Of a stretch of DNA of 64,000 nt, positions 8,563-18,039 are shown one piece after another. The position numbers and the translations under genes are program-made. The stretch is from an uncultured Cetobacterium sp. (GTDB lineage Bacteria > Fusobacteriota > Fusobacteriia > Fusobacteriales > Fusobacteriaceae). The notes beneath the pieces were generated by a model, which was not told where the DNA came from, did no database searches, and worked only from the letters and a program-made list of their open reading frames with translations. Position 1 is the stretch's first letter. Each line of letters starts with the position of its first letter. The stretch spans positions 1 to 64,000 of the forward strand of contig NZ_CAMTIK010000008.1 of NCBI RefSeq assembly GCF_947072685.1, read 5' to 3'.

Positions 8563-11271
8563 ATGAGTATAAAAAATATAATATATACAATGAGTTTCAT
8601 ATTATTGTGGATATTGAATACAAATATAAATTTGGCTTCTCCTCCAGAAGCTCCAAATTATTTAATTACAGAAAATCCATATAAAGAAGTAAAAACAGTA
8701 GAGGCTACTAAAAATAGAGATCGTGCTGAAATGAATATAACAGTCAATAAAATTAATACTAATAAATTAACAGGAATAAAAAATTCGAAAGGAAAAGTAA
8801 TAATTTCTTTCCCTTCCGAAGAATTTGACAAAATAAGAGAAGAAAATTATGAGTATCAAATTTTAAATTCTGATGACATTAATGGAAGTAATACTACTAG
8901 AAAAAAAAGAAGTGTACAAACACTTCAAAATCAAAATTTAGATATAGACACAGAAAATAAAATAATATCTATAGATAAAAATGATACTAATAATTTTTAT
9001 ATAGGGAGAAGAAATAGTCAAACTGGAAGTTTTGAGAAAATATGGGATATTAGTGTTCAAATGGAGATAGTTCCAACCTCTTTTGCTGATCAAATTCAAT
9101 TTTATAGGAAACCATTTGCAGAGGTAATCGAAGTAGGAAATAAAAAGTTATTATGGATTGGGAATTTATTAAGAGTAAATAGAACACAGGGAACTGGATT
9201 AGGGAATCCTGAAGATGGAATTGGTTATTACAACTTTTCTCTTGATTCAAGTACAAATAATCCTCAAAATTTAATGTTTATAGGTGCAGCAGGTTCACCA
9301 GTTACTGCAGCAAAATTTTTATTTGGAAATGATAGTTTGATAAAAGGGCGTTCATTTGCTGTTAGTAGAGAGAGAGAGTCAGATATAGGATCAGATTTTT
9401 ATACAACATCAGGACTAAATTCACTTGCCTCATATGGGTTATCTTATCCAACTAAAAAATCAACAGATAATAATTATGGTTGGATTTTAGCTACGAAATT
9501 AATGCTCGATGTAACTAATACCTATGATAGAATATTGCAGTATAATGCATATACGATTGTTAATCAATTACCGATAACATTGAGATTTAGACATTGGAAT
9601 AATACTGCAACAAGTGACAGAGATGAAACTTATACAATAATACCAACAAATGGATTAAGAATTCCAATAAAAATCTCTTTAAAAGAGGATGTAAATGTAA
9701 ATGGAAATATTGTTGAGATTGGAAGACCTTATTCAATTTATGAAACTATTACCGAAGAAGCTTTAAGTGTAAGTAAAGTCGGGAGGTTACAAAGTATACC
9801 AAATACGCCATATACAGATATTCAAGCAATTACATTACCTACGGGTATGGCAATGGCAAAAACTGCCACTGAACTGAGATTTACAAAAACAGTAAGTGGT
9901 GTTAAATATGAATTTTATATAGATAAAGAGAAAGAAATTTTTACGTTGATAAACTGGGATGGTAAAGCAATTAATGACGAAATTATAATTGAGACGCCAA
10001 CGACAATGAAAAAGATTATCCGAATAAAAATATCAGAAAGATTGTCTGAAAATATTGGAGAAATGGTTATAATACTAGATAAAAGATTAAATATAATCCC
10101 ACAAAGATTACCGGGAGAAACTGGGATTTGGGTGGACGGAACAGGAGTTTTAAGAGAAAAAATCAATGATACAAGATCTCTTGGAGAATTTCCAGAATTA
10201 ATGAAAGTAGAGGGAGGATATACTTCTAAAACGCCAAATACGCAAATGATAGTTCAAAGTGTAAAAGGGTTGAATAAAAAAAATGTAGCGGGGTCATATG
10301 AAGTATGGAGTAGTATAGATGGAGAAAATTCGATAGGACTATTATCTAAAGGAATTCTTTCTGATTATAATTCTTTAACAAAATTGAGAGTTGAATTAGA
10401 TAAAAATAGACAAACAGAAACTCGCGAAAATGAATTTACTTTGGCAAACGAAGGGAAAACCTATAGTTATGTTGGAAGATTAAAAAAGGAATATATATAT
10501 GAAGAGATTAAAGCCCAAGCTAGCTTAAATATGAGTGATGTTTCGATAGCACAAGAGTTAAAATGGCACTCAGGAAATACTAACGGAATATCATCAATAA
10601 GTAATATAAAATTAAATTTTTTGGGAAATAGTAGAGTTTTTGATACTATAGGAGTAAAGAATGGGCAAAGTATCGTTAATGAATTGGAGGTTACAGGTTC
10701 AAAAAGTGGTGTATTAAAAGCAGATAATGGAATACTAACTACGGGAAAAGATATTAAGGTTGAGTATAAGAATCTAGGAATAGAAATTGGTATTAAATCA
10801 TCTGGAGAATTGTTCATATTAAAAAAAGAAAATAAACCAATAAATGAAATATTTACAATAAAAATTTATTATAAAGCAGCAGGAAAAATTTTTCTAGGAC
10901 AAATGGAAGTAGATATCTTTAATCAAGGAACAACTTTTGAAATTTTACCAGGAAAAGGAAAATTAGATTTTGGAGATTTTTTTCCAGGTGATATAAAAAA
11001 AGCTGAAAGTTTAATAGAGTTTAAAAATCCAACTAATGCAAAAATATTAATAGATTTAAGTTCAACAAATAACAACAATATGTATAGGCAAAACAGTGGA
11101 ATAACATCTCAAACTACAATACCATTAAAAAATATTCAAGTAAAAGATTTAAAATCAAACTCAGGAAATGTAAATTCTTTTAAAATATTGGGAGAGGCGA
11201 TAACAACAAAAGATACTGAGAGTGGAGAATATAAAGGGATTTTAGATGTAATAATAACTGTTATACCATGA
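8563..11271 (+). CDS. Large secreted protein, putative fimbrial tip adhesin
   Basis: 902 aa, signal peptide, beta-rich; C-terminal pilin-like domain LDFGDFFPGDIKKAESLIEFKNPTNAKILIDLSS...ESGEYKGILDVIITVIP. Confidence 0.5.
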   Translation: MSIKNIIYTMSFILLWILNTNINLASPPEAPNYLITENPYKEVKTVEATKNRDRAEMNITVNKINTNKLTGIKNSKGKVIISFPSEEFDKIREENYEYQILNSDDINGSNTTRKKRSVQTLQNQNLDIDTENKIISIDKNDTNNFYIGRRNSQTGSFEKIWDISVQMEIVPTSFADQIQFYRKPFAEVIEVGNKKLLWIGNLLRVNRTQGTGLGNPEDGIGYYNFSLDSSTNNPQNLMFIGAAGSPVTAAKFLFGNDSLIKGRSFAVSRERESDIGSDFYTTSGLNSLASYGLSYPTKKSTDNNYGWILATKLMLDVTNTYDRILQYNAYTIVNQLPITLRFRHWNNTATSDRDETYTIIPTNGLRIPIKISLKEDVNVNGNIVEIGRPYSIYETITEEALSVSKVGRLQSIPNTPYTDIQAITLPTGMAMAKTATELRFTKTVSGVKYEFYIDKEKEIFTLINWDGKAINDEIIIETPTTMKKIIRIKISERLSENIGEMVIILDKRLNIIPQRLPGETGIWVDGTGVLREKINDTRSLGEFPELMKVEGGYTSKTPNTQMIVQSVKGLNKKNVAGSYEVWSSIDGENSIGLLSKGILSDYNSLTKLRVELDKNRQTETRENEFTLANEGKTYSYVGRLKKEYIYEEIKAQASLNMSDVSIAQELKWHSGNTNGISSISNIKLNFLGNSRVFDTIGVKNGQSIVNELEVTGSKSGVLKADNGILTTGKDIKVEYKNLGIEIGIKSSGELFILKKENKPINEIFTIKIYYKAAGKIFLGQMEVDIFNQGTTFEILPGKGKLDFGDFFPGDIKKAESLIEFKNPTNAKILIDLSSTNNNNMYRQNSGITSQTTIPLKNIQVKDLKSNSGNVNSFKILGEAITTKDTESGEYKGILDVIITVIP

Positions 11272-11284
11272 TAAGATAAAAGAG

Positions 11285-11677
11285 GTGAGAGGAATAAAAA
11301 ATATTTTCAAATTAATAATTATGCTTTTATTAAATACTTTTTCTTATGGGTTTAAAATAAATGATTTAAATTTTAATGAAAAAATATCAAGAGGAGAAAG
11401 TCAAACTAAAGAGTTTATTTTAACAAATAATGATATAAATTCAAAGATTTATAGAATATTAATAGAGGGAGATGAAGATGTGAAAGTAATGCCTAATATT
11501 TTAACTATAGATTATTTGTCAAGTAAAAAAATTAAGATAAAAGTAGATGCCAACAAATCAAAAGGAGATTATAGCTATTTTTTAGTAATCAAAGAAATTG
11601 AAAAACAGCTAAAAGAACAAGGGGTAGGCATAAATAAAATTGTAAAAATAAAACAATCTTATCAAATTATAGAATAA
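11285..11677 (+). CDS. Second half-size chaperone-like protein
   Basis: 130 aa; FKINDLNFNEKISRGESQTKEFILTNNDINSKIYRILIEG...VKVMPNILTIDYLSSKKIKIKVDANKSKGDYSYFLVIKEI, parallels the first domain of the 2351-3106 product. Confidence 0.5.
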   Translation: MRGIKNIFKLIIMLLLNTFSYGFKINDLNFNEKISRGESQTKEFILTNNDINSKIYRILIEGDEDVKVMPNILTIDYLSSKKIKIKVDANKSKGDYSYFLVIKEIEKQLKEQGVGINKIVKIKQSYQIIE

Positions 11678-11769
11678 AATTAATAACAAGATTATGGAAT
11701 GGCAACCTTTGAGTCTTCTTTAAATTTTGTGTAAACTCTAAAAATTAAGAGTAATATTTTATATTTTTA

Positions 11770-11800
11770 GGGATGATTTATTTTTAAATCATCCCTTTTT
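11770..11800 (+). terminator. Rho-independent terminator of the fimbrial operon region
   Basis: GGGATGATTTAtttttAAATCATCCCTTTTT. Confidence 0.65.
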
Positions 11801-11890
11801 AAATATCAATTTTTAAATATTTTGGTGTAATTTTAATAAAGTGGATGGATTTTCCCACTTTATTAATTTTATAAATTCATACACTTAATT

Positions 11891-12175
11891 TTAAATTCTT
11901 CCTTCAAAATATATTTGGAATTGTGAAATCATTTGTCCCCACTCTCTTTGACGGCTTGTCCATTTTTTGGTAATGTCTTGCGTTGCTAAATAGAGCATCT
12001 TTAACAAACTATCATCTGTTGGGAAAACTGATTTATTTTTCGTCACTTTTCTTAATTGTCTATTATATACTTCAATTGTATTCGTTGTATAAATTAAAGT
12101 TCTTACTTCTTGAGAATAAATAGCTTTTTTATAATTTGCCCTTCACTTCTTACATGATAATGAATAGCATACTTT
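11891..12175 (-). pseudogene. Decayed IS256-family (Mutator-type) transposase remnant
   Basis: Minus-strand translation: ...KKAIYSQEVRTLIYTTNTIEVYNRQLRKVTKNKSVFPTDDSLLKMLYLATQDITKKWTSRQREWGQMISQFQIYFEGRI*, IS256-type C-terminus; frame breaks near 12135; no intact ORF. Confidence 0.8.
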
Positions 12176-12321
12176 TGTAATTTTTTTAGATAATTAATTT
12201 TAAGATATACTAAGTCTGCATTTTTTATTTGGTAAAAAAAAGAAAATATGTTAAGATTAAAATATAATTAAATTGGGGTAAATTGGTATTTTTTAACTAA
12301 AAGTGTGAGGAGAGTTTAGTT

Positions 12322-13458
12322 ATGAAACGGTTTAATATTGGAACTACTATATATTTTGGAGAAGGGTCTCTAGAAAAATTAAGGGAGTTAGATAATAAAA
12401 AGATACTAGTTGTATGTGATGAATTTATAGGGACATCTGATATTTTAAAAAAAGTATTAGAGAAACTAGAAAAATGTGAAGTTTTAGTTTTTGATGAGAT
12501 TATACCAGATCCTACAATAAAAATTGTTGCAAAAGGTGTGCAGCTTCTAAAGAGAGAAAGGTTTGAGTTGATAATCGCTTTAGGAGGAGGTTCTTCAATA
12601 GATGGAGCTAAAGCTATAAGAGAGTATTATAAAAGAATTGATGAAAATGTAAAAATAGATTTTTATGCTATTCCAACAACTAGTGGAACAGGTTCAGAAG
12701 TAACAAAGTATTCAGTTATAACAAATGAAAAAGAAAGTTTAAAGTATGCTTTAACAAATGAGGATTTATTGCCAACAATAGCGATATTAGATCCAGAGGT
12801 GGTAAAATCAGTTCCAAAAAGTATAACTGCAGATACAGGAATGGATGTACTAACACACGCAATAGAAGCTTACGTATCTAAAGAAGCTTCTGATTTTACA
12901 GATGCTTTAGCAGAGAAAGCTTTTGAATTGACTGTAAAAAATTTAGCAAAAGCTTATTTAGATGGAAATGATACGTATGCTAGAGAAAAAATGCATAATG
13001 CATCATGTTTAGCAGGACTTGCATTTAATGCAGCAGGACTTGGATTAACTCATAGTTTAGCTCATGTTATTGGGGGAAGATTCCATATTCCACACGGAAA
13101 AATAAATGCAATTATACTACCTTATGTAATTAAATTTAATTCAGATATAGATAGAAAATCATATTTAGATTCAGAAAATAAAATTTTAAAAAAATATCAA
13201 AAGTTAGGGAAAATAGCTGGTCTTAATGGTGTTAACTCAGTTATCGGAACAAGTAACTTAATAAACTATATTCAAAAATTACAAAAATCTATTGCCATTC
13301 CTAAAAATTTAAAAGAGCTAAAAATTGATGGTAGCTTACTTTTACAGGATGTAGAAACAGTTTATGAAATAGTAATGAAGGATATTTGTACAAAAACAAA
13401 TCCAAAAGAAATTAGTAAAGAGGATATAAGAATATTGCTGAAAGAGATTGTAGGATAG
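12322..13458 (+). CDS. cutO: Iron-containing alcohol dehydrogenase (CutO-like)
   Basis: 378 aa; GGGSSIDGAK, TTSGTGSEVT, D-(V)LTHAIEAY and HSLAHVIGGRFHIPHG metal-ligand motifs; adjacent to the cut BMC locus. Confidence 0.85.
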   Translation: MKRFNIGTTIYFGEGSLEKLRELDNKKILVVCDEFIGTSDILKKVLEKLEKCEVLVFDEIIPDPTIKIVAKGVQLLKRERFELIIALGGGSSIDGAKAIREYYKRIDENVKIDFYAIPTTSGTGSEVTKYSVITNEKESLKYALTNEDLLPTIAILDPEVVKSVPKSITADTGMDVLTHAIEAYVSKEASDFTDALAEKAFELTVKNLAKAYLDGNDTYAREKMHNASCLAGLAFNAAGLGLTHSLAHVIGGRFHIPHGKINAIILPYVIKFNSDIDRKSYLDSENKILKKYQKLGKIAGLNGVNSVIGTSNLINYIQKLQKSIAIPKNLKELKIDGSLLLQDVETVYEIVMKDICTKTNPKEISKEDIRILLKEIVG

Positions 13459-13476
13459 AAGTTTGGGAGTGATAAA

Positions 13477-14295
13477 ATGGAAAAAGCGAAATACTATATT
13501 GGAGAAGTTGAAAAAATTTGTGGTATAGCGAAAAAAACTCTAAGGTTTTATGACAAAATAGGACTACTTTCACCCTTTGAAATAAATAATAATGGATACA
13601 GATATTATAGTAAAGATAACTTATATACAATACCAGTAATAAAATATTATAAACAGAGTGGATTTACACTAGAGAGTATAAAAAAAGTTATGAATGACTT
13701 TAATTGTCAACATATTGAGGAAAGTTTTTCAGAAAAAATAAAAGATTTAGAAGAGATGGAAAGGGAGCTAGTTTTAAAAAAACGTTCCCTTGAGGATTGG
13801 AACTCTTTGGTAAAAGAAGCTAGAATAATTTTAGAATACAACTTAACAGATGTGAAAGTAAAATATTTAGAGAAGGATACTTATATTTATCATATTCAAG
13901 AGTTCAGTGAAGATTATATAAGTTCTGTAATAAATATAGATTTTACTAATTATATAGAGGAGATAGGAAATGCAATAACAGGTCCTGTTATAATTGAGTT
14001 CTCCTCGTTAGAAAGCAAATTAAAAGGTGAAACTCAAAAAGTAAGAATACTCCAAAAAAATCTTATAAAGTGTGATTCGGAACTTTTAACTGATTTTGGA
14101 GGAAAACTTGTTGTTTCTTGTTATCATATTGGTTCTCATAAAATTATAAAAGAGACCTATAAAAAGATTTGTGATTGGGCAAAGCTTCATAACTATAAGC
14201 TTGAAGATTGTTGCTATGAAAGATATGTGATGGATTATTGGACCACAAAAGATGAAGCGAAATTTGTAACAGAGATAATAATGAGTATAAAATAA
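13477..14295 (+). CDS. MerR-family regulator with C-terminal effector-binding-like domain
   Basis: YYIGEVEKICGIAKKTLRFYDKIGLLSPFEINNNGYRYYSKDNL; 272 aa. Confidence 0.9.
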   Translation: MEKAKYYIGEVEKICGIAKKTLRFYDKIGLLSPFEINNNGYRYYSKDNLYTIPVIKYYKQSGFTLESIKKVMNDFNCQHIEESFSEKIKDLEEMERELVLKKRSLEDWNSLVKEARIILEYNLTDVKVKYLEKDTYIYHIQEFSEDYISSVINIDFTNYIEEIGNAITGPVIIEFSSLESKLKGETQKVRILQKNLIKCDSELLTDFGGKLVVSCYHIGSHKIIKETYKKICDWAKLHNYKLEDCCYERYVMDYWTTKDEAKFVTEIIMSIK

Positions 14296-14321
14296 TAAAG
14301 GTTCCACTAAGGTGGAATGTA

Positions 14322-14361
14322 AAAAACAGGTTGGCAACTTAGATTGTTAACCTGTTTTTTT
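14322..14361 (+). terminator. Terminator after merR gene
   Basis: AAACAGGTTggcaacttagattgttAACCTGTTTTTTT. Confidence 0.75.
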
Positions 14362-14437
14362 AATTATAAAAGTTCTAAAAACGAAAAAATAGGGTTATAT
14401 ACAAAAAATAAAAATTAAAATAGTACATATTTTTTTA

Positions 14438-14469
14438 TTGACATTAGATATATGTGGAAGGTTTATACT
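14438..14469 (+). promoter_or_regulatory. Candidate MerR-type promoter of the cut operon (20-bp spacer)
   Basis: TTGACA 14438-14443, 20-nt spacer, TATACT 14464-14469. Confidence 0.5.
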
Positions 14470-14537
14470 TATATTATAACAAGGAAAAAATAGTAAATTC
14501 CCCAATTTATTATTAAAAAGAGTGACAAGGAGGAGTT

Positions 14538-15656
14538 ATGCCAGAAATAATATTGAATGAGACGGCAGAAGTTGAGATTTTAGAAAAAGAAGTAAAAATT
14601 GTAGCTCTAAAGGAACAAAGTAAAAATAATTTTTTAAAAAAGGGTATTAAAATTGGATTATTTTCAGGAATGACTTATGGTATTTATACAGCTTTTTTAA
14701 CTTTAGGAATGACTAAAGGGATTTGGGCAGATTGGTATGGTCAGAATTTGGAAGGACTTTCAACTTTTGTAATCGTATATTTATTAGCAGCATTAGGAAA
14801 TGCAATAAATGATACGTGTAGCGCATTTTGGGCTTTAGGTAATGCTGGTTATCAAGGAAAACTTGGTGATTTTGTGAGAACATTAAATACAAAACCTGGA
14901 AGAATGCTTATGTTAGCAGCAATGCTAGGAGGACCAATAGCTGGAACATCTTATGTGATAGCCCTTCAAATGGCAGGATCAATAATAGTTCCAATATCAG
15001 CGCTTTGTCCTGCAATAGCAGCAATTTTAGGAAAAATATTTTATAAACAAGAGATTAATAAAAGAATGACTTTTGGAATTTTAATATGTGTATCAGCAAG
15101 TTTTTTAATAGGAAGTACAAGCTTTGTTGGAGAGGAGATTTCAACAGAAGTTTTACTAGGGATTATAATAGCAATAATAGCGGCTTTTGGTTGGGGCTTT
15201 GAAGGATGCATTGCAGGATATGCATCAGCTATGGTGGATCCACAAATTGGAATATGTGTTAGACAGTTAACTTCAGGACTTACAAATATATTTATAGTTT
15301 TGCCAATACTTGGATTTTTAAGTGGAGATGTAACAACTTCAATAACACTTACTATGAAAGCTTTTTCTAGTTCGCCAGCGATGTTTTGGTTTATATTAAG
15401 TGGACTAGCAACATTTATATCTTTTACAGCGTGGTACACAGGAAACAGTATGTGTGGAGCAGGACTTGGAACAGCATGTAATGGAACATACTCATTCTTT
15501 GGGCCATTCTTCTGTTGGTTATTCTTAGGAGTTATTGTTGGAATAGATGGGTGGGCTCTTCCTATGGTAGCTTGGATTGGAGCAATAATAATGGTTATTG
15601 GAATCTTAATAATTGCAGTAAATCCTTTAGAATTCTTAAAAAATAGGGAGGAATAA
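14538..15656 (+). CDS. DMT/EamA-like membrane transporter in the choline locus
   Basis: 372 aa, ~10 hydrophobic segments, first gene of cut operon. Confidence 0.6.
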   Translation: MPEIILNETAEVEILEKEVKIVALKEQSKNNFLKKGIKIGLFSGMTYGIYTAFLTLGMTKGIWADWYGQNLEGLSTFVIVYLLAALGNAINDTCSAFWALGNAGYQGKLGDFVRTLNTKPGRMLMLAAMLGGPIAGTSYVIALQMAGSIIVPISALCPAIAAILGKIFYKQEINKRMTFGILICVSASFLIGSTSFVGEEISTEVLLGIIIAIIAAFGWGFEGCIAGYASAMVDPQIGICVRQLTSGLTNIFIVLPILGFLSGDVTTSITLTMKAFSSSPAMFWFILSGLATFISFTAWYTGNSMCGAGLGTACNGTYSFFGPFFCWLFLGVIVGIDGWALPMVAWIGAIIMVIGILIIAVNPLEFLKNREE

Positions 15657-15658
15657 TT

Positions 15659-15925
15659 ATGATGCCACTTAACTATGCAATATTAAAGTATTTTACAAAA
15701 CATGGGAGCTCATCTGTTTATGAGGTGATGGAATCTTTAAAAAAGGATTATAAAAATTTTAAATCTTTCAATAAGAACTCTGTAATAAATGCTTTGATGA
15801 CAGCTGAAGCAAATGGATTAATAGAAGAAATAAATGCAGATTTAGACGAAAATGGGAATTTAGTTTTATACTATGAAGCTAATAAAGAAAGTAAGGATGT
15901 AATCAATAGTTTTATAAAAGATTAA
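15659..15925 (+). CDS. Small winged-helix-like protein, unknown function, GRM-associated
   Basis: 88 aa; LKYFTKHGSSSVYEVMESLKKDYKNFKSFNKNSVINALMTAEANGLIEEI resembles a wHTH. Confidence 0.5.
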   Translation: MMPLNYAILKYFTKHGSSSVYEVMESLKKDYKNFKSFNKNSVINALMTAEANGLIEEINADLDENGNLVLYYEANKESKDVINSFIKD

Positions 15926-15946
15926 TAATTAAGTTTGGAGGATAAA

Positions 15947-16243
15947 ATGAAATATTATGGAAATGAAGCTTTAGGGTTAGTTGAAACACTTGGACTCGTT
16001 CCAGCTTTAGAAGCAGCAGATAAGATGTTAAAAGCTGCTAATGTTGAATTAGTATCTTATGAAAATATTGGGTCAACACTTGTCACTGTAATGGTAAAAG
16101 GAGATGTAGCAGCAGTTAAAGCAGCGGTTGAAGCTGGGGCAGCGGCAGCGGCGGCAGTGGGAAAATTAACAGCTAAGAATGTCATGCCAAGGCCTATAAG
16201 TGAGATTGGAAAAATAGTAACAGTTCATGATATAGATCAATAA
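15947..16243 (+). CDS. BMC-H shell protein 1
   Basis: [58 protein letters not shown]; single BMC domain. Confidence 0.95.
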   Translation: MKYYGNEALGLVETLGLVPALEAADKMLKAANVELVSYENIGSTLVTVMVKGDVAAVKAAVEAGAAAAAAVGKLTAKNVMPRPISEIGKIVTVHDIDQ

Positions 16244-16263
16244 TCAAAGGGGAGTTGACTTGG

Positions 16264-16563
16264 ATGTTAAGAAGAGAAGCAATAGGATTAATAGAAACAT
16301 TTGGATTAGTTTTTGCCTTAGAAGCAGCAGATGCTATGTGTAAAGCAGCAGATGTGGAGTTAATAGGATATGAAAATGTGGCATCTGGATACATAACTGT
16401 TATAGTTACAGGAGATGTAGGAGCTTGTAAAGCAGCAGTAGATGCAGGAGTGAATGCAGTAACTAATATGGAGGATGGAAATCTATATAGCTCAATAGTT
16501 ATAGCTAGACCACACGGTGATATACAGAAGATAATTGATAAATATGCTATTCCAAACTTATAA
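16264..16563 (+). CDS. BMC-H shell protein 2
   Basis: EAIGLIETFGLVFALEAADAMCKAADVELIGYENVASGYITVIVTGDVGACKAAVDAG; ATG 16264 likely. Confidence 0.93.
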   Translation: MLRREAIGLIETFGLVFALEAADAMCKAADVELIGYENVASGYITVIVTGDVGACKAAVDAGVNAVTNMEDGNLYSSIVIARPHGDIQKIIDKYAIPNL

Positions 16564-16583
16564 AATAAGAGGTGGAATTAAAA

Positions 16584-18026
16584 ATGACTATAATAGATAA
16601 TGATCTACTTTCTATGCAAGAAGCTAGAATAATAGCTGAAAATTCTAAAGAGGTCCAAAAGGTTTTAAAAACTTTTTCTCAAGAACAATTAGATAGCGCT
16701 ATAGAGAGTATAAATAGAAAATTAAAGGGAAATATTAACCAGATAGCTTTTGAACTTTATGAAGAGATTGATTTTGGAGTAAAAGAGGATAAGGTTATTA
16801 AATTAAATCTACTTTTGGAAAATGTTATTGAAAAAATTAAAGATATGAGATGTGTGGGGATTATATCTCAAGACAACAAAATATCTAATATTGGAGTTCC
16901 TGTTGGAGTTATTGTAGCATTTTGCTCTGAGAGTAATCCAATATCAACACTTATTTATAAGGTTTTAATAGCTATAAAATCTGGGAATTCAATAATTTTT
17001 AATCTACAAAAAAATTCAAAAAAAACAATGATAAAAACCTTGGATTTAATAACGGAAGCAGCAGAAGAGGTCGGGTATCCAAAGGGAGCTATTTCATATT
17101 TAAGTAGAATATCTCTAAATGGAACAAAGGAACTTTTAAATCATAATGGGGTAGATTTAATTTTAAATACTGGAGTAGAAGAGATTCTGCCAGAGATTTA
17201 TAAAAGTGGAAAAACTTTAGTTTATGGAAGTAGTGGAAATACTCCTGTATTTATTGAAAAAACTGCTGATATAAAAAAATCTATTTTGGATATAGTTATA
17301 AGTAAAACTTTTGACAATGGAGTTATGCCAGGAGCAGAGCAAGCAGTAGTTGTAGATAAAAATATTTTAAACGAAGTAATAAAAGAGTTTGAATTAAATG
17401 GGGCTTATTTTTTAAATGAAACTGAAAGTGAGAAAATAAAAAATCTTATATTTGATTCAAACGGTAATTTTAAAAAAATATATATTGGAAAAGATGCACA
17501 GTTTTTAGCTCAACGAGGAGGAATAACTGTTCCAAAAGATACAAAGATACTTATTTCAAAGGAGAAATACGTATCTTTAGACAATTCATTTTCTAAAGAA
17601 AAATTATGTCCTATACTTTCATTTTACATAGAAGATAATTGGATGAGTGCTTGTGAAAAATGTATAGAAATTTTACTAAATGAGAAGCAAGGGCATACTT
17701 TGGTAATTCATTCCAAGGATGAAAATATAATAAGAGAATTTTCTTTAAAAAAACCTGTGGGAAGAGTTTTAGTTAACACATCTGGAAGTTTTGGAAGCAT
17801 GGGAGGAACAACAGAGTTATTTCCGTCAATGACATTAGGATGTGGAGTTATAGGAAGAGGAATGACCTCAGACAATGTTTCTCCAATGAATCTTATATAT
17901 ATAAGAAAAGTTGGTTATGAAGTGAAAAGTTCTGAAGATTTGCTAGAAAAATATAAAGATAAAAAAGATGAAGAGCAAGAGATATTAAAAAGACTAGAGG
18001 AAATATTAAGAGATATTCTATCTTAA
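16584..18026 (+). CDS. Aldehyde-dehydrogenase-family paralogue lacking the catalytic Cys (CutB-position)
   Basis: EutE/PduP-like fold motifs, but [15 protein letters not shown] replaces FDNGTICASEQSIIC of the paralogue at 24328. Confidence 0.8.
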   Translation: MTIIDNDLLSMQEARIIAENSKEVQKVLKTFSQEQLDSAIESINRKLKGNINQIAFELYEEIDFGVKEDKVIKLNLLLENVIEKIKDMRCVGIISQDNKISNIGVPVGVIVAFCSESNPISTLIYKVLIAIKSGNSIIFNLQKNSKKTMIKTLDLITEAAEEVGYPKGAISYLSRISLNGTKELLNHNGVDLILNTGVEEILPEIYKSGKTLVYGSSGNTPVFIEKTADIKKSILDIVISKTFDNGVMPGAEQAVVVDKNILNEVIKEFELNGAYFLNETESEKIKNLIFDSNGNFKKIYIGKDAQFLAQRGGITVPKDTKILISKEKYVSLDNSFSKEKLCPILSFYIEDNWMSACEKCIEILLNEKQGHTLVIHSKDENIIREFSLKKPVGRVLVNTSGSFGSMGGTTELFPSMTLGCGVIGRGMTSDNVSPMNLIYIRKVGYEVKSSEDLLEKYKDKKDEEQEILKRLEEILRDILS

Positions 18027-18039
18027 GGAGTGTAATAAT

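Noticed and set aside
10467-10817. 116-aa minus-strand ORF inside the adhesin gene (and similarly 9050-9256, 9915-10166)
   Set aside because: Antisense shadow ORFs within a clearly coding + strand gene; no RBS or domain support
15041-15439. 132-aa minus-strand ORF
   Set aside because: Antisense to the DMT-like transporter; low-complexity translation of the opposite strand
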